Part shown: piece by piece, positions 25,428 through 34,673 of the stretch
Position numbering within the stretch: the first letter of the stretch is position 1
How the letters are laid out: every line of letters starts with the position of its first letter
Source: Clostridia bacterium
GTDB taxonomy: Bacteria; Bacillota; Clostridia; Christensenellales; Aristaeellaceae
DNA length: 64,000 nt
Assembly: GCA_017431005.1 (NCBI GenBank)
Contig: JAFRLY010000012.1
Location: 1 to 64,000, forward strand
Direction of reading: 5' to 3'
Made by a program: the position numbers and the translations under genes
Notes under the pieces: generated by a model
The model's database searches: none
What the model saw: the letters and a program-made list of their open reading frames with translations, nothing else
What the model was told of the DNA's origin: nothing

Positions 25428-25470
25428 GGCGGCTTTGTTGCCGCTCCTTTTTTATCGCAGTTTGTTCTTC
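25428..25470 (+). terminator. Orphan copy of the rubrerythrin terminator and flank
   Basis: The sequence GCGGCTTTGTTGCCGCTCC and T-run is a diverged copy of the rubrerythrin terminator at 22103-22130; similarity continues about 20 bases to the right. No plus-strand gene precedes it, so it looks like the original downstream flank displaced by insertions. Confidence 0.6.
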
Positions 25471-25493
25471 GGAAGGTCTCTGTGATATTATTT

Positions 25494-26762
25494 TCATGTC
25501 AAAAACAATCCTTCCATGCTCTTGGCTAAAAAGTCAACATTTTCATAACGTATAAACATATCCTCTCCGTTTTCATCTAAAATCTGAACGTTTTCATTTA
25601 TATATTGTATGGCTTTGCACAAATCCGTGCTGTTTTTTACGTTAAATACAATCCTCGACATCAATTTGTATTGTTCAACATGATCTCCTTCATTTACAAT
25701 ATTACTGACCACAAAGCGATCCCCATTAAGTTTATCAAATCCTCTCATAGAACTGATAGTGCCTGATCGGTCAGCAAACGCTAAGTATCCGCAGTATGCT
25801 GCCTCATAGGGCGGTTCACAAATGTTGGGAATCATTGAGGCTTTATGTTCTATTCCAAGAGTTGTTTCCAGCATCCATTTTATTGAATTCACGCCTTGGC
25901 TTTTTTCTCTTAGTTTATTGGTATCACCTGCGCTAATTCTTTGGGCCATTTCGATTGCATAATAATGTCCTTTTGCATCACGCATAAACTGAATCCAGGC
26001 AATGCCTTTTCTGCATCCGATACTTTTGAACAGCTCAACGCATTTTCTTTCCAATTGTTCCTTGAATTCTTGACTGTCATCCATTGCGGTAACATAAAGT
26101 AAATAAAGGAAAGAAGGATATCCTGGCTGTTTGAATGCACGTCCTCTTGAAACGCATCGAATCTCTCCCTCGGCTACAAAAAAACTATTCCATGATTCCT
26201 CACCTGTTACATATCTCTCAATAAGTATTTTTTTCTTACTGACTGTTTTCGCTTTTCTGTATGCTTTCAGCAATTCATCCTCATTCTGGCAAATACTAAT
26301 ACCTTTGTTTCCTGATCCATCGACCGGTTTGACTACTACCGGATACTCAATTTGTTCCAGTTCTTCCCTGCGCGGAGGATCTGAAAGGTCATAATCCTCA
26401 ACAACCGGGATACCGATCTCTTTGCATTTTTCCTTAAATAGCCGTTTGTCTCTGGCATATTTCCACGGCTCATCATCAATATAGCAAGGAAGATTCAGTC
26501 TCGTAGTCAGTTCCTTAACAACGTCCAAATTGAACTCACTGGCGCCTGAATATACTGCATTTACATTTTCTTCCCTGCACTTTTTTTCAAGGAGATCAAT
26601 CTCATTAGTATTAATCATCCAGTATTCATCAGCTTCAAGTTTGGCAACCGAACGTTCCGGAGGCAGATTGTCTGTCACAATTGTATAGCAACCCATTTCC
26701 TTAGCGGTCTGAACAATTTCTAAGCTTACCAAAGAAGTCCCAAGTATCAGCAATTTCTGCAT
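25494..26762 (-). CDS. ATP-grasp carboxylate ligase, paralogue 2
   Basis: Same 422-residue architecture as the gene at 23831-25099: Rossmann start LLILGTSLVSLEIVQTAKEM, VVVKPVDGSGNKGISIC, IQFMRD and YYAIEMAQRISAGDT. The sequence differs throughout, so this is an older tandem duplication and both copies appear intact. AAGGAG lies 8 bases upstream. AT-rich. Such ligases occur in peptide-like natural product, cofactor and polysaccharide-modification loci; nothing in the window fixes the pathway. Confidence 0.85.
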   Translation of the reverse strand: MQKLLILGTSLVSLEIVQTAKEMGCYTIVTDNLPPERSVAKLEADEYWMINTNEIDLLEKKCREENVNAVYSGASEFNLDVVKELTTRLNLPCYIDDEPWKYARDKRLFKEKCKEIGIPVVEDYDLSDPPRREELEQIEYPVVVKPVDGSGNKGISICQNEDELLKAYRKAKTVSKKKILIERYVTGEESWNSFFVAEGEIRCVSRGRAFKQPGYPSFLYLLYVTAMDDSQEFKEQLERKCVELFKSIGCRKGIAWIQFMRDAKGHYYAIEMAQRISAGDTNKLREKSQGVNSIKWMLETTLGIEHKASMIPNICEPPYEAAYCGYLAFADRSGTISSMRGFDKLNGDRFVVSNIVNEGDHVEQYKLMSRIVFNVKNSTDLCKAIQYINENVQILDENGEDMFIRYENVDFLAKSMEGLFLT

Positions 26763-27043
26763 TCTCTTATCTCCTTTTGATTAATGATTATTACCAACAA
26801 ATCATCTTTCCGGTTCTTAATTAACGTTTTTCCACATTTTCAAGTAGTTCGTCTTCCAGATTAAGAAATGCTAAATTGTAGTTTTTTGTATCCAGCTTGT
26901 AATGAAACAGCACTTTCCTCCTAGCCGTTTATACAATCCGCAAAAACAGTCAAAAATACGAACTCACTTATATATTATATGAAAAGTAAAAAAAAACACC
27001 ATCTTGCACCTCGTTTTTTTTGTCCTTTTTATGTATAACTTGT
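26763..27043. other. AT-rich upstream region of ATP-grasp paralogue 2
   Basis: Holds a minus-strand TATAAT near 26979 that could be a -10 box, with no good -35. No gene seen. Confidence 0.35.
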
Positions 27044-27310
27044 TTAACCGTCGATTATGCTGAACAATCCAGTCAAATATAACCGTCTTTTTCGAACTGG
27101 ATAAACCAAGCCAAGTATCAAAAAGCAAAAGTCAAAAGTTATTCCCTCACTTAGTGCAAAATAATAGTTGGTTATATTCTCAGAATAATATGTCACAATA
27201 TCCTTATATTCTTCTTCATCCTTGACAGATACTATTCCTTTATTTAATATGATCATGAAATACAGATATTCCGTCATTCCGGCAACCAGAGAAATAAAGA
27301 TTTTCAGCAA
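27044..27310 (-). CDS. Possible small membrane protein, unknown
   Basis: An 88-codon frame starting with TTG, with two hydrophobic segments (LKIFISLVAGM...YFMIIL and FDFCFLILGLVYPV) around an acidic, tyrosine-rich loop (KDEEEYKDIVTYYSE). There is no ribosome binding site before the TTG or before the ATG at residue 12, so it may be a gene remnant. It lies upstream of the ATP-grasp genes on the same strand and shares their AT-rich composition. Confidence 0.4.
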   Translation of the reverse strand: MLKIFISLVAGMTEYLYFMIILNKGIVSVKDEEEYKDIVTYYSENITNYYFALSEGITFDFCFLILGLVYPVRKRRLYLTGLFSIIDG

Positions 27311-27344
27311 TTTCAGGGAGGAAAAAACTCATTAACTGACAGGA

Positions 27345-27443
27345 GTGGTCGATTTACTGATAATCGTATCGATCCTGATGCTGGTCATCATCTTCTGGTC
27401 GAAAGCTGAAAAGCATGCCCTTGTTTGGATTGCGGAAAGGTAA
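27345..27443 (+). pseudogene. Short hydrophobic reading frame, possible gene remnant
   Basis: A 32-codon GTG frame (VVDLLIIVSILMLVIIFWSK, then AEKHALVWIAER) reads like the end of a membrane protein and has GC content closer to the housekeeping genes. No full gene is present. The remaining bases up to 27637 hold no clear gene. Confidence 0.25.
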
Positions 27444-27637
27444 CAATAGTTCTCCTTTACCCTACTTTATCAATTTTATGATCTGTGGAAACAACTAGTA
27501 ATATCATTGTTCTATTGTTTCTGGCAGGTCTTCATCATATTTCTGTTGCAGAAATTATATGAATTATAAGATTGAACTTCCGCTCTGTTCTGGGCATATA
27601 CCGTCGGGACGCAATACATAAATAAAGCAGGGATAAT

Positions 27638-29407
27638 ATGAAACAGGGATCATCAGACTATAAGCTGCTGACCGGGCTGTTTTTCCGGCTGCTGCCATAC
27701 CAGATTCTGCTGATCGTGATCAGCGCGGTCAACGGTATTGTGGACAGCCTGTATGCCAGCAACATGATCGGAAAGACCGCCATGAGCGCGATCGGCCTTT
27801 TCGGTCCGCTCAACCATTTTCTGTATGCCGCGAGCATTATGCTCGTCAGCGGCACACAGATTCTCTACGGTCGGTACCTGGCCAAGGATCGGGAAAAAAT
27901 CCACGGATTGCTCACAATCAACCTGATCGTTACCGGAGGCCTGGCTCTGCTGACTTCCCTGCTGCTTGCGCTGGGTGTTCTGACCGGTGCGACCGGTATT
28001 CTGGTGTCACAGGAACCGGATCTGCAGATGCTGAATCAGTATATTCTCGGTCAGGCCATCGGCATTCCGGCCCTGCTGCTCGGGCAGCAGCTGTTCGCGT
28101 TCCTTTCTCTGGAAAATCAGTCAAAACGTACGATGGCCGCCAGCATATCCTGCTTTGCGGTGAACGCTGTGCTGGATCATCTTTTCATTGTCGTATTCCC
28201 CCTGGGCACCTTCGGTCTCGGCCTCAGCTCCTCCATTGCTTCCTGGGTGTTTCTTGCGGTACAGGTGGTCTATTATCTGGCCGGAAAATCAGAATGGAAG
28301 TTCTCGCTGCATGCCTGCCGCTGGCAGGACGCGCCCCGGATCGCGGGCCTGGGGTATCCCGGCGCGCTTTCCCGGTTCGTGGAAATGTTCCGATGCCTGA
28401 TTGTGAATTTTCTGGTGCTCAGGTATGTCGGCAGCGTCGGTCTTTCCGCGTTTGCGGCTTCCAATTCCCTGCTTGCCGTGATCTGGGCGGTTCCGTTCGG
28501 CATGGTCGCTGTGTCCAGAATGCTCTTCAGCATCAGCATCGGTGAGGAAGACCGGAGATCCCTGATCGACGTCCTGAAAATATCTCAGACCAGAGGCATG
28601 CTGCTGATGGGCTGCATCGTAGCCCTGCTGATTCTGCTTGCAGAGCCGATGACACGTCTCTTCTACCGTGACCCGTCTGACCCTGTTTATCAGATGACCG
28701 TCATGGGATTCCGTATTCTGCCGCTGTGCATGCCTCCGGCCATGCTCAGCCTGCATTTTGCCAGCTATACACAGACGATGGAAAAGCGTATCATGTCGGT
28801 TATTCTCCCCGTTGTGGACGGTATGGTCGGTGTGGTGCTTTTCAGCTTCCTGCTGATACCGCCGCTGAAAATGAACGGCCTGTATATTGCGAACATACTG
28901 AACGGTATCCTGTGCTTCATTGTCATTGCGGCCGGCGCCTGGATCATACTGAAGCGCTGTCCCCGTACGCTGGAGGATCTGATGGCCATTCCGGTGGGCT
29001 TCGGCGTCCCGGCTGACAAGCGGATCGATATCACGGTGCGGAGCATGGAGGAAGTCATGAACGTATCCCGTCAGATTACTGACTTCTGCAGCGAACAGGG
29101 AATCGATCCGCGCAGAACCTTCCTCGCCGGCCTCTGTATGGAAGAGATGGCCGGAAACGTTGTCACGCACGGGTTTTCGAAGGATACGAAGCAGCATTCC
29201 GCTGATATCCGCGTGGCATACAAGGGGGATGAGATTATTCTTCGGATCCGGGACAACTGCAGAGCCTTTAATCCTTCTGAATGGATAAAGGTGATGGAGC
29301 CCGGTGAGCTTGGCAGGAACGTCGGTATCCAACTCGTCTGGCAGATGGCCAGTGATGTCAGTTATCAGAACCTGCTGGGGCTGAACGTGCTGACCATACG
29401 GTTATAA
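27638..29407 (+). CDS. MATE-family transporter fused to an anti-sigma-type ATPase domain
   Basis: Residues 1-455 are a MATE/MOP-superfamily antiporter with about 12 membrane helices in two repeated halves (start FRLLPYQILLIVISAVNG; LYASNMIGKTAMSAIGLFGP). Residues 464-589 are a GHKL ATPase domain of the RsbW/SpoIIAB class: N box EEMAGNVVTHGF (502-513), G1-like RIRDNCRAF, and G2-like GRNVGIQLVWQMA. The frame is continuous with no stop or shift at the junction, so this is one polypeptide with a cytoplasmic C-terminal ATP-binding module. AGGG precedes the ATG. The next gene follows by 46 bases. Transport substrate and the partner of the ATPase domain are unknown. Confidence 0.88.
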   Translation: MKQGSSDYKLLTGLFFRLLPYQILLIVISAVNGIVDSLYASNMIGKTAMSAIGLFGPLNHFLYAASIMLVSGTQILYGRYLAKDREKIHGLLTINLIVTGGLALLTSLLLALGVLTGATGILVSQEPDLQMLNQYILGQAIGIPALLLGQQLFAFLSLENQSKRTMAASISCFAVNAVLDHLFIVVFPLGTFGLGLSSSIASWVFLAVQVVYYLAGKSEWKFSLHACRWQDAPRIAGLGYPGALSRFVEMFRCLIVNFLVLRYVGSVGLSAFAASNSLLAVIWAVPFGMVAVSRMLFSISIGEEDRRSLIDVLKISQTRGMLLMGCIVALLILLAEPMTRLFYRDPSDPVYQMTVMGFRILPLCMPPAMLSLHFASYTQTMEKRIMSVILPVVDGMVGVVLFSFLLIPPLKMNGLYIANILNGILCFIVIAAGAWIILKRCPRTLEDLMAIPVGFGVPADKRIDITVRSMEEVMNVSRQITDFCSEQGIDPRRTFLAGLCMEEMAGNVVTHGFSKDTKQHSADIRVAYKGDEIILRIRDNCRAFNPSEWIKVMEPGELGRNVGIQLVWQMASDVSYQNLLGLNVLTIRL

Positions 29408-29453
29408 CAGTTCAGCGCCTACACGGCAGAACCCGGAACAGGAGAACAGACTT

Positions 29454-30371
29454 ATGAACAGATCAGATGTGCTCCGCTCTCTGAAAAAAGGATTGTCTGC
29501 CAGTCCGAAAATACTGTTCTTTTATATACTTGCCCCTTGCATCATCCTGCGGCTGCTCGCTGATCCGATCAGCTCCGCGGTCCTTCGCTCTGACGGAAAC
29601 GCATTTCTGATCCTTCTGCTTGCTTTTGTCGCGGTCGCCCTGAACTGGCTGGTTTATTCCCGCCTGCGGAGAAAAACGCCGCCGCACCTTGTGTTTGCCT
29701 GGGGTTTTCTCTGTCTGCTGTTTGTTGTCATTATCGAGTCTGAAGCCTTCCCGGCCGTCTATCCGCTGGTCTCAACCCTGGCCGTGATCGGCGGCATTTT
29801 CACGCTGGCCGCGCTGTTTCTTGTCAGCTTTTGGCTGGCCGCGCGCCGGGCCAGGGCAGCGCACTCCGCCGCAGTCGTCATCTGGGTCATCCTGTTCCTG
29901 GTTTTCTGCGCGATGTGCTATCAGGTCATCCGGGATATCGAGAGCCGGAGCACGCGTCTGGATACCTGGATCACTCTGGCAACCATCATTCTGATGCTCC
30001 TGGCCGCCTGTTCCCCCCGCCTTCTGGCCGCTGCCCGCCGCTCCGCCTCACGCCGGCGGAAAACAGGACTCGCTGAGGGAAAAATCACGCAGATCGTCGG
30101 CGAAACCCACCTCGACATGGACGGGGATCCATCGACCAGGAATTATGCGAGAATTCAGTACATAGTAAGCGGCATCCCCTACGAAACACGGGCGGACATT
30201 TCCCGATTCACGACCCGCAGGTTCGGAAAGGAAGCCTTCACCGGAAAAGCGGTACCTGTTCACTATGATCCGTCGGATCCGTCCGATGCCTTCGCCGGGC
30301 GGATTAACCGCCATATTTTTGATCAGGATGCCGATGAAAAGCGGAAGCTTCCGCCGGACCGGTGGCACTGA
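29454..30371 (+). CDS. Membrane protein with C-terminal DUF3592-like domain
   Basis: Of 305 residues, the first 195 contain about five membrane helices (FFYILAPCIILRLLADP, AFLILLLAFVAVALNWLV and others) and the last 100 form a soluble beta-rich domain whose pattern (GKITQIVGE, YIVSGIPYETRAD, GKAVPVHYDPSDPSDAF) matches DUF3592 proteins. Function is unknown in that family. It is probably co-transcribed with the transporter fusion upstream and ends at a clear terminator. Confidence 0.75.
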   Translation: MNRSDVLRSLKKGLSASPKILFFYILAPCIILRLLADPISSAVLRSDGNAFLILLLAFVAVALNWLVYSRLRRKTPPHLVFAWGFLCLLFVVIIESEAFPAVYPLVSTLAVIGGIFTLAALFLVSFWLAARRARAAHSAAVVIWVILFLVFCAMCYQVIRDIESRSTRLDTWITLATIILMLLAACSPRLLAAARRSASRRRKTGLAEGKITQIVGETHLDMDGDPSTRNYARIQYIVSGIPYETRADISRFTTRRFGKEAFTGKAVPVHYDPSDPSDAFAGRINRHIFDQDADEKRKLPPDRWH

Positions 30372-30391
30372 GCGTTTTTCCTGTATGAAAA

Positions 30392-30427
30392 AAGGAAGCC
30401 CGAGACTGCTCAAGCTTCCTTTTGTTT
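30392..30427 (+). terminator. Terminator of the transporter/DUF3592 unit
   Basis: Eight-pair stem (30392-30399 with 30414-30421) followed by TTTGTTT. Confidence 0.85.
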
Positions 30428-30429
30428 AT

Positions 30430-30459
30430 CAAAAAAGCGGGGGATCCGCATCCCCCGCT
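30430..30459 (-). terminator. Terminator of the M16 protease gene
   Basis: Perfect 10-pair stem (30436-30445 with 30450-30459), 4-base loop, minus-strand T6. Confidence 0.9.
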
Positions 30460-30477
30460 GAAGTCTCCGTCAGGTTT

Positions 30478-33400
30478 TTATTCCTCTCCTGCATCGAAAA
30501 TCATCAGATCCTGCGCCAGCTGCGCGCGGGTCATGACTTCCGCTTCCCGGCCCTCACCAATAGCCGGCAGGGGGAACTGGACCGCGTTGCCGAAGATGGT
30601 CATGATCTGGTCGCGCAGTTCATAGGTCAGAGCGTCACCGGCAGCTACTCCGTCAGGAGCAAGGCCATACTGGATAAATGTGGCTGCTGCTTCCTCTGCG
30701 GAGGCGGCAGGAGCGCCGAAGCCCAGCAGGTGCAGCGCTGCGAACAGGTCTCCCGCAGTGGCGGGTTCGTCCGGACTGAATGTATTCTCCCCTGTCAGAC
30801 CCATCAGGCCGTTTTCATACGCGAAGCGAATGGCTGCGTAATCCTCCCGTTCCTCCGGCACGTCCTCGAGGGTGACGTCTCCGGCATCCACCGCAGAGAA
30901 AGGATTCAGAATCTGTTCATACAGATCAGCGTTCGCCTGAACCGTTCCGGCGCCTGCCGCGGTTCCCTTGTAGCCCTTCTCCCACAGTGTGCTGAACAGT
31001 TCAGCAGAAGCCTGTATGCTTTCCGGCGTTACCTGCTTCATCTGCCGCATCCGAATCAGTTTCTGATCAGCGTCTTTGCCCCGCAGAATTCTCTCCAGTT
31101 CCGTCACGGCGCCGGCCAGCTCACCCTCCGGCCTGGCCAGCGAGGCATAGGAGCTCATGATATAGCCCTCCAGCTCCTCCTGGGAAACCTCCAGCCCGGC
31201 AATCATTTCCGGCAGGCCCTGATAAACGTCAAAGGTTTCGGCGACGTTGGGATCACGGTAGGATATCAGGTAAATGCCCTTATCCTGATAGACGGCGCAC
31301 ATGGGAGAGTAAACACCCATCTGGTCCCGCAGCAGCGGCACCAGGATTTTGTCCGCCACAAGTCCGCATATCACATCCAGCCCGCCGTCATCCTCCAGGC
31401 CCAGCGCCCCGAAGGGTGCCGCCACGGTATTGAAGCCGATGTTGGAGTCAACGATGATGCCTTCCGCCACGGCCGGAGCCGGCAGCTGAAGCGTGGCATG
31501 CTCCCGTTTTTCATCGTTCAGACCCGCCAGGAAGGCATCCGCCAGCGGCTGGTTGACAGCAATGCTTTCGGCGTTGCCGGCAAAACCGGCCACAGTGCCG
31601 GCCCGGTTGCAGAAGAAAGCCTGCACCTTCTCCAGGCGCGCCGCAACCGCTTCCGGCTCAACGGCCATCTGCTGCTCCAGATCGTCCAGGAACGCGTAAT
31701 AGGCTGCGAAATTCATATAGTCGTAATACCGGCTGTCCATGTCTTCAGTGCCAAGCGCACGATACAGGCTCAGCAGGTAGGGAGAACCGTTGATCTGGCT
31801 GCGGGCAACCGACTTCTGGGCGGTAATCTGCTCCGAAAGCAGCTGCAGGTCCGAGAATGAAGTATGGAAAATCAGCTCGTTCACCAGATCATATCCGGCG
31901 GCCAAATCCTCATCCAGGGCAATCCACTGAGCGACAAAGTAAGGCATCACTTCGGAAGCGTCCGCGCCGGGAAATACAGCCACACCCAGCACGCCTTCAT
32001 ACAGATAGCGGCTCATGAGGACGCTGAGCTCCTCCCGTGTATGGGCATCCGTGTTCAGCTTGCCCAGCAGGCGGCTGAAGAGCCGCATGTAATGGATATC
32101 CTCCTGCGGCAGCGTCCGGGCGTCAAAGAACAGCTCCACTTCGCCCACGCCGTCCACACCGGCGGTCACATTGATCCGGCGCACGCCGTCCTCTCCGGTC
32201 ACGTCCGTGCTTTCATAGGTTTTGACTTCCTCAGGCAGGCTGGCCACATTCACCGCCTGCAGGGAAGCAATCAGGTCCGCGCTGTTCTCTTCTGCGGGTT
32301 CCGTGTTGGTTTCAGCGACAATCGCCGCGATTTCCTCTGCGGTCATGGCAGCCTTGATTTCCTGCAGTCTGGCTTCCAGGGCCACGGTTTCCTTTTCCCG
32401 TTCGCCGGGAGCCGGATAGGTTGTGGTCAGAGTATACAGCGCAGGATCCACCAGCCAGTCGGAAGCCGCCTGCTGCAGCTTGCCGGATGCGAACTCCTCG
32501 CTGATATTGTCGTAGGCATCCAGCAGCTCCGGATAGCGGAAGGGGTTCCCGGTTACGGCATAATCGTAGGCCAGGTTCCTGATAACGCCGTCCACAGGTT
32601 CGGAGCCTTCGGCAGCCAGCTTGTTGCTCAGCCGGATGTTCGCCGTCATGGCGTCCAGCAGACCGGCGTCAAAACCGTTCGCGGCGATATCCTTCAGGGT
32701 ATCGTTCACGATGGTGCGGAAGGTTTCCGCATCCTCAGGATTCACGTTTTCCAGCGTCATGCAGATGGCGTCATCAGGAGCCGCCACTTCCCGGCCGACC
32801 GAGAAGGAACCGGTGGGCAGTGCCTTTTTCAGATTCTGAGTCAGCGGGGAGCCGGCACTTCCCAGCAGCATACACAGGTGATCGATCGCCTGCTCAGCCT
32901 CAGGATCGGCGCGCAGCTCCGGCAGAACCACGTAATAGTATACAACAGACTGGTTGGCAGTGTCCGTCCCTTCCTCCACAGCGTAGGGCACTTCGGAAAC
33001 CACGGGTCCGGTGATCCGCTGATAGGCCGGATCCTCAAATGTGAATTCCTGTTTGTCATATCCGGCGAAGGCGTCATCCAGCAGCTTCAGGAACTCGCTG
33101 TAATGCTCAAAGGAACCGTACAGCAGCGCCAGACAGTTGGACGGATGATAATATTTGTTGTGATAGTCCTTCAGATCATCCCATGTCATCTCCATGATGG
33201 CGTCCGGAATGCCGCCGTATTCATAGGAAAGCGCAGCGCCCGGGAAAGTCGCCTGATTGGCGTTGTACAGCGCCATCGCGGGCAGGTTCAGCGCGCCGGT
33301 CATTTCGGAATAGACCGTGCCTTCCACAGTCAGCGGTGCTTCTTCATCAGTCATCTCGTAGTGCCAGGCCTGGGTCTTATAGATGCTCTCATCCGTCATA

Positions 33401-33891
33401 ATGTTCGGATGCAGGCAGCTGTCCGTATACCAGTCCGCCAGGCGCAGCAGCTGAGCCTCAGAGAGGGATGCCACCGGGAAGCCGGTCATGGCGTCCATGG
33501 TATAGGCGTTCATATAGGTGTTGTAGGTCTGGTAGGAAGCGTTGAAAAACAGCGATTTGGACGGGTATTTTTCGCTTCCGTACAGGGTCGCGTGCTCGAA
33601 AACATGCGGGAGCCCCATATCATTCAGCGGGCGGGTCAGGAAGGTCAGCTGGAACGCCCGGTTGGTATCTTCATTGGCAATATACAGCAGTCTGGCTCCG
33701 GTCGCCTGATGCTCGAACAGCACCAGCTCCGCGCCGAAGGTTTCGAAGGGTCGGATTTCCTTTGCTTCGAAGCCGAAAACTACGTCTCCCGCAGCCGGCA
33801 GCGCGTCCGTTTCCGGAGCGGTTTCGCCAAAGGCCGGCGCAACACCGGCCAGCAGGCACAGCGTCAGCAGAACAGCAAACAATCTTTTCAT
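30478..33891 (-). CDS. Secreted M16 metallopeptidase with SLH-like C-terminus
   Basis: Zinc peptidase of the M16 (insulinase/presequence protease) family. The 1,137 residues start with a signal peptide (MKRLFAVLLTLCLLAGVAPA), then the inverted zinc motif HVFEH (96-100) within LPHVFEHATLYGSEKYP, and the repeated M16 modules typical of the M16C subgroup. From about residue 1015 the sequence AIRFAYENGLMGL and TFSPDEPATAGDLFAAL resembles S-layer homology repeats, which would tether the enzyme to the cell wall; only one such repeat is clear and a second is weak. AAAGGAG lies 9 bases upstream. A role in degrading peptides at the cell surface is inferred. Confidence 0.9.
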   Translation of the reverse strand: MKRLFAVLLTLCLLAGVAPAFGETAPETDALPAAGDVVFGFEAKEIRPFETFGAELVLFEHQATGARLLYIANEDTNRAFQLTFLTRPLNDMGLPHVFEHATLYGSEKYPSKSLFFNASYQTYNTYMNAYTMDAMTGFPVASLSEAQLLRLADWYTDSCLHPNIMTDESIYKTQAWHYEMTDEEAPLTVEGTVYSEMTGALNLPAMALYNANQATFPGAALSYEYGGIPDAIMEMTWDDLKDYHNKYYHPSNCLALLYGSFEHYSEFLKLLDDAFAGYDKQEFTFEDPAYQRITGPVVSEVPYAVEEGTDTANQSVVYYYVVLPELRADPEAEQAIDHLCMLLGSAGSPLTQNLKKALPTGSFSVGREVAAPDDAICMTLENVNPEDAETFRTIVNDTLKDIAANGFDAGLLDAMTANIRLSNKLAAEGSEPVDGVIRNLAYDYAVTGNPFRYPELLDAYDNISEEFASGKLQQAASDWLVDPALYTLTTTYPAPGEREKETVALEARLQEIKAAMTAEEIAAIVAETNTEPAEENSADLIASLQAVNVASLPEEVKTYESTDVTGEDGVRRINVTAGVDGVGEVELFFDARTLPQEDIHYMRLFSRLLGKLNTDAHTREELSVLMSRYLYEGVLGVAVFPGADASEVMPYFVAQWIALDEDLAAGYDLVNELIFHTSFSDLQLLSEQITAQKSVARSQINGSPYLLSLYRALGTEDMDSRYYDYMNFAAYYAFLDDLEQQMAVEPEAVAARLEKVQAFFCNRAGTVAGFAGNAESIAVNQPLADAFLAGLNDEKREHATLQLPAPAVAEGIIVDSNIGFNTVAAPFGALGLEDDGGLDVICGLVADKILVPLLRDQMGVYSPMCAVYQDKGIYLISYRDPNVAETFDVYQGLPEMIAGLEVSQEELEGYIMSSYASLARPEGELAGAVTELERILRGKDADQKLIRMRQMKQVTPESIQASAELFSTLWEKGYKGTAAGAGTVQANADLYEQILNPFSAVDAGDVTLEDVPEEREDYAAIRFAYENGLMGLTGENTFSPDEPATAGDLFAALHLLGFGAPAASAEEAAATFIQYGLAPDGVAAGDALTYELRDQIMTIFGNAVQFPLPAIGEGREAEVMTRAQLAQDLMIFDAGEE

Positions 33892-33959
33892 GAGTGGTTT
33901 CTCCTTTGCTTATGAGATTCATTGGCCAATTCTTCAGACCCAAACGCGGGTATTATAGC

Positions 33960-34673
33960 TCATTCACACGGATCCGGCAAGATTTCCCGAAGGATTTCAC
34001 TCCGGGCCCACAGAGCAGGCCTGACCGTATCCTTCCTGTAATTCACGGCATAGTTTACAAATTTTCCCTCACTGCTGATCCGGCATTCATCGTCCGGACT
34101 GTGGCCCGTTGTTCTGGTCCACCAGCCGCATGTGCCGGTTTTTCCGTTCTGGAAAGCGCCTTGGGAAACCGCGTACGGCGTGGCATACGCCATACGGTCC
34201 GTCTTTTCCGGGAAATACATTTCCGCTTCCTGATAGCTCAGCAGAAAAAGCCTGTCCACCGTATCCCCGCCCGGATCCGTATGGAACCGGGGATGCCTCA
34301 GCGCCTGCAGCTGTGTTTCCAGCAGAGCCGCCTGTTCCGGCTCGGAAAAAAGCGTTTCCAGCATCTCACTGTTCATCCACGCCCGCAGGTCGCATTCATC
34401 CCACCTGACAGTCACTTTTTCATGATGAAACTTCCGGGTTTCCAAACAGAGCCGGGACAGCAGCAGCACCTTCTCCTCTGCCGTGTCCAGCACAATCCAT
34501 TCCACAGGCTCCGGACCGTTATCCGGATTCCCGTCCTGCTCATAGCGGCCAAAGGCTATTACGTCTCCTGCTGAGAAAGACCGGTTGCTGTCTGCGTGAC
34601 TTTCCGCCCCTGCGCACACAGCAGCAGCCAGAAGAATCCCTGCCAGCAGACAGGCTGTTGCATGTTTAATCAT
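33960..34673 (-). CDS. Secreted DUF6273-containing protein
   Basis: 237 residues with a signal peptide (ATACLLAGILLAAAVCAGA) and a body with features of DUF6273: IAFGRYEQDGNPDNGPEPVE, WIVLD, LLSRLCLETRKFH, and CDLRAWMNSEML, ending in a tryptophan-rich WWTRTTG segment. The fold is related to formylglycine-generating/lectin-like modules in many gut Clostridia; the function is unknown. Its ATG overlaps the stop of the yolD-like gene (ATGA), so a secreted protein is translationally coupled to DNA repair genes, which is odd. Confidence 0.82.
   Translation of the reverse strand: MIKHATACLLAGILLAAAVCAGAESHADSNRSFSAGDVIAFGRYEQDGNPDNGPEPVEWIVLDTAEEKVLLLSRLCLETRKFHHEKVTVRWDECDLRAWMNSEMLETLFSEPEQAALLETQLQALRHPRFHTDPGGDTVDRLFLLSYQEAEMYFPEKTDRMAYATPYAVSQGAFQNGKTGTCGWWTRTTGHSPDDECRISSEGKFVNYAVNYRKDTVRPALWARSEILREILPDPCE

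Noticed and set aside
31864..33915. Plus-strand open frame of 683 codons
   Set aside because: It lies exactly antisense to the M16 protease and is a by-product of GC-rich codon use; the protease strand has signal peptide, HxxEH and ribosome binding site.
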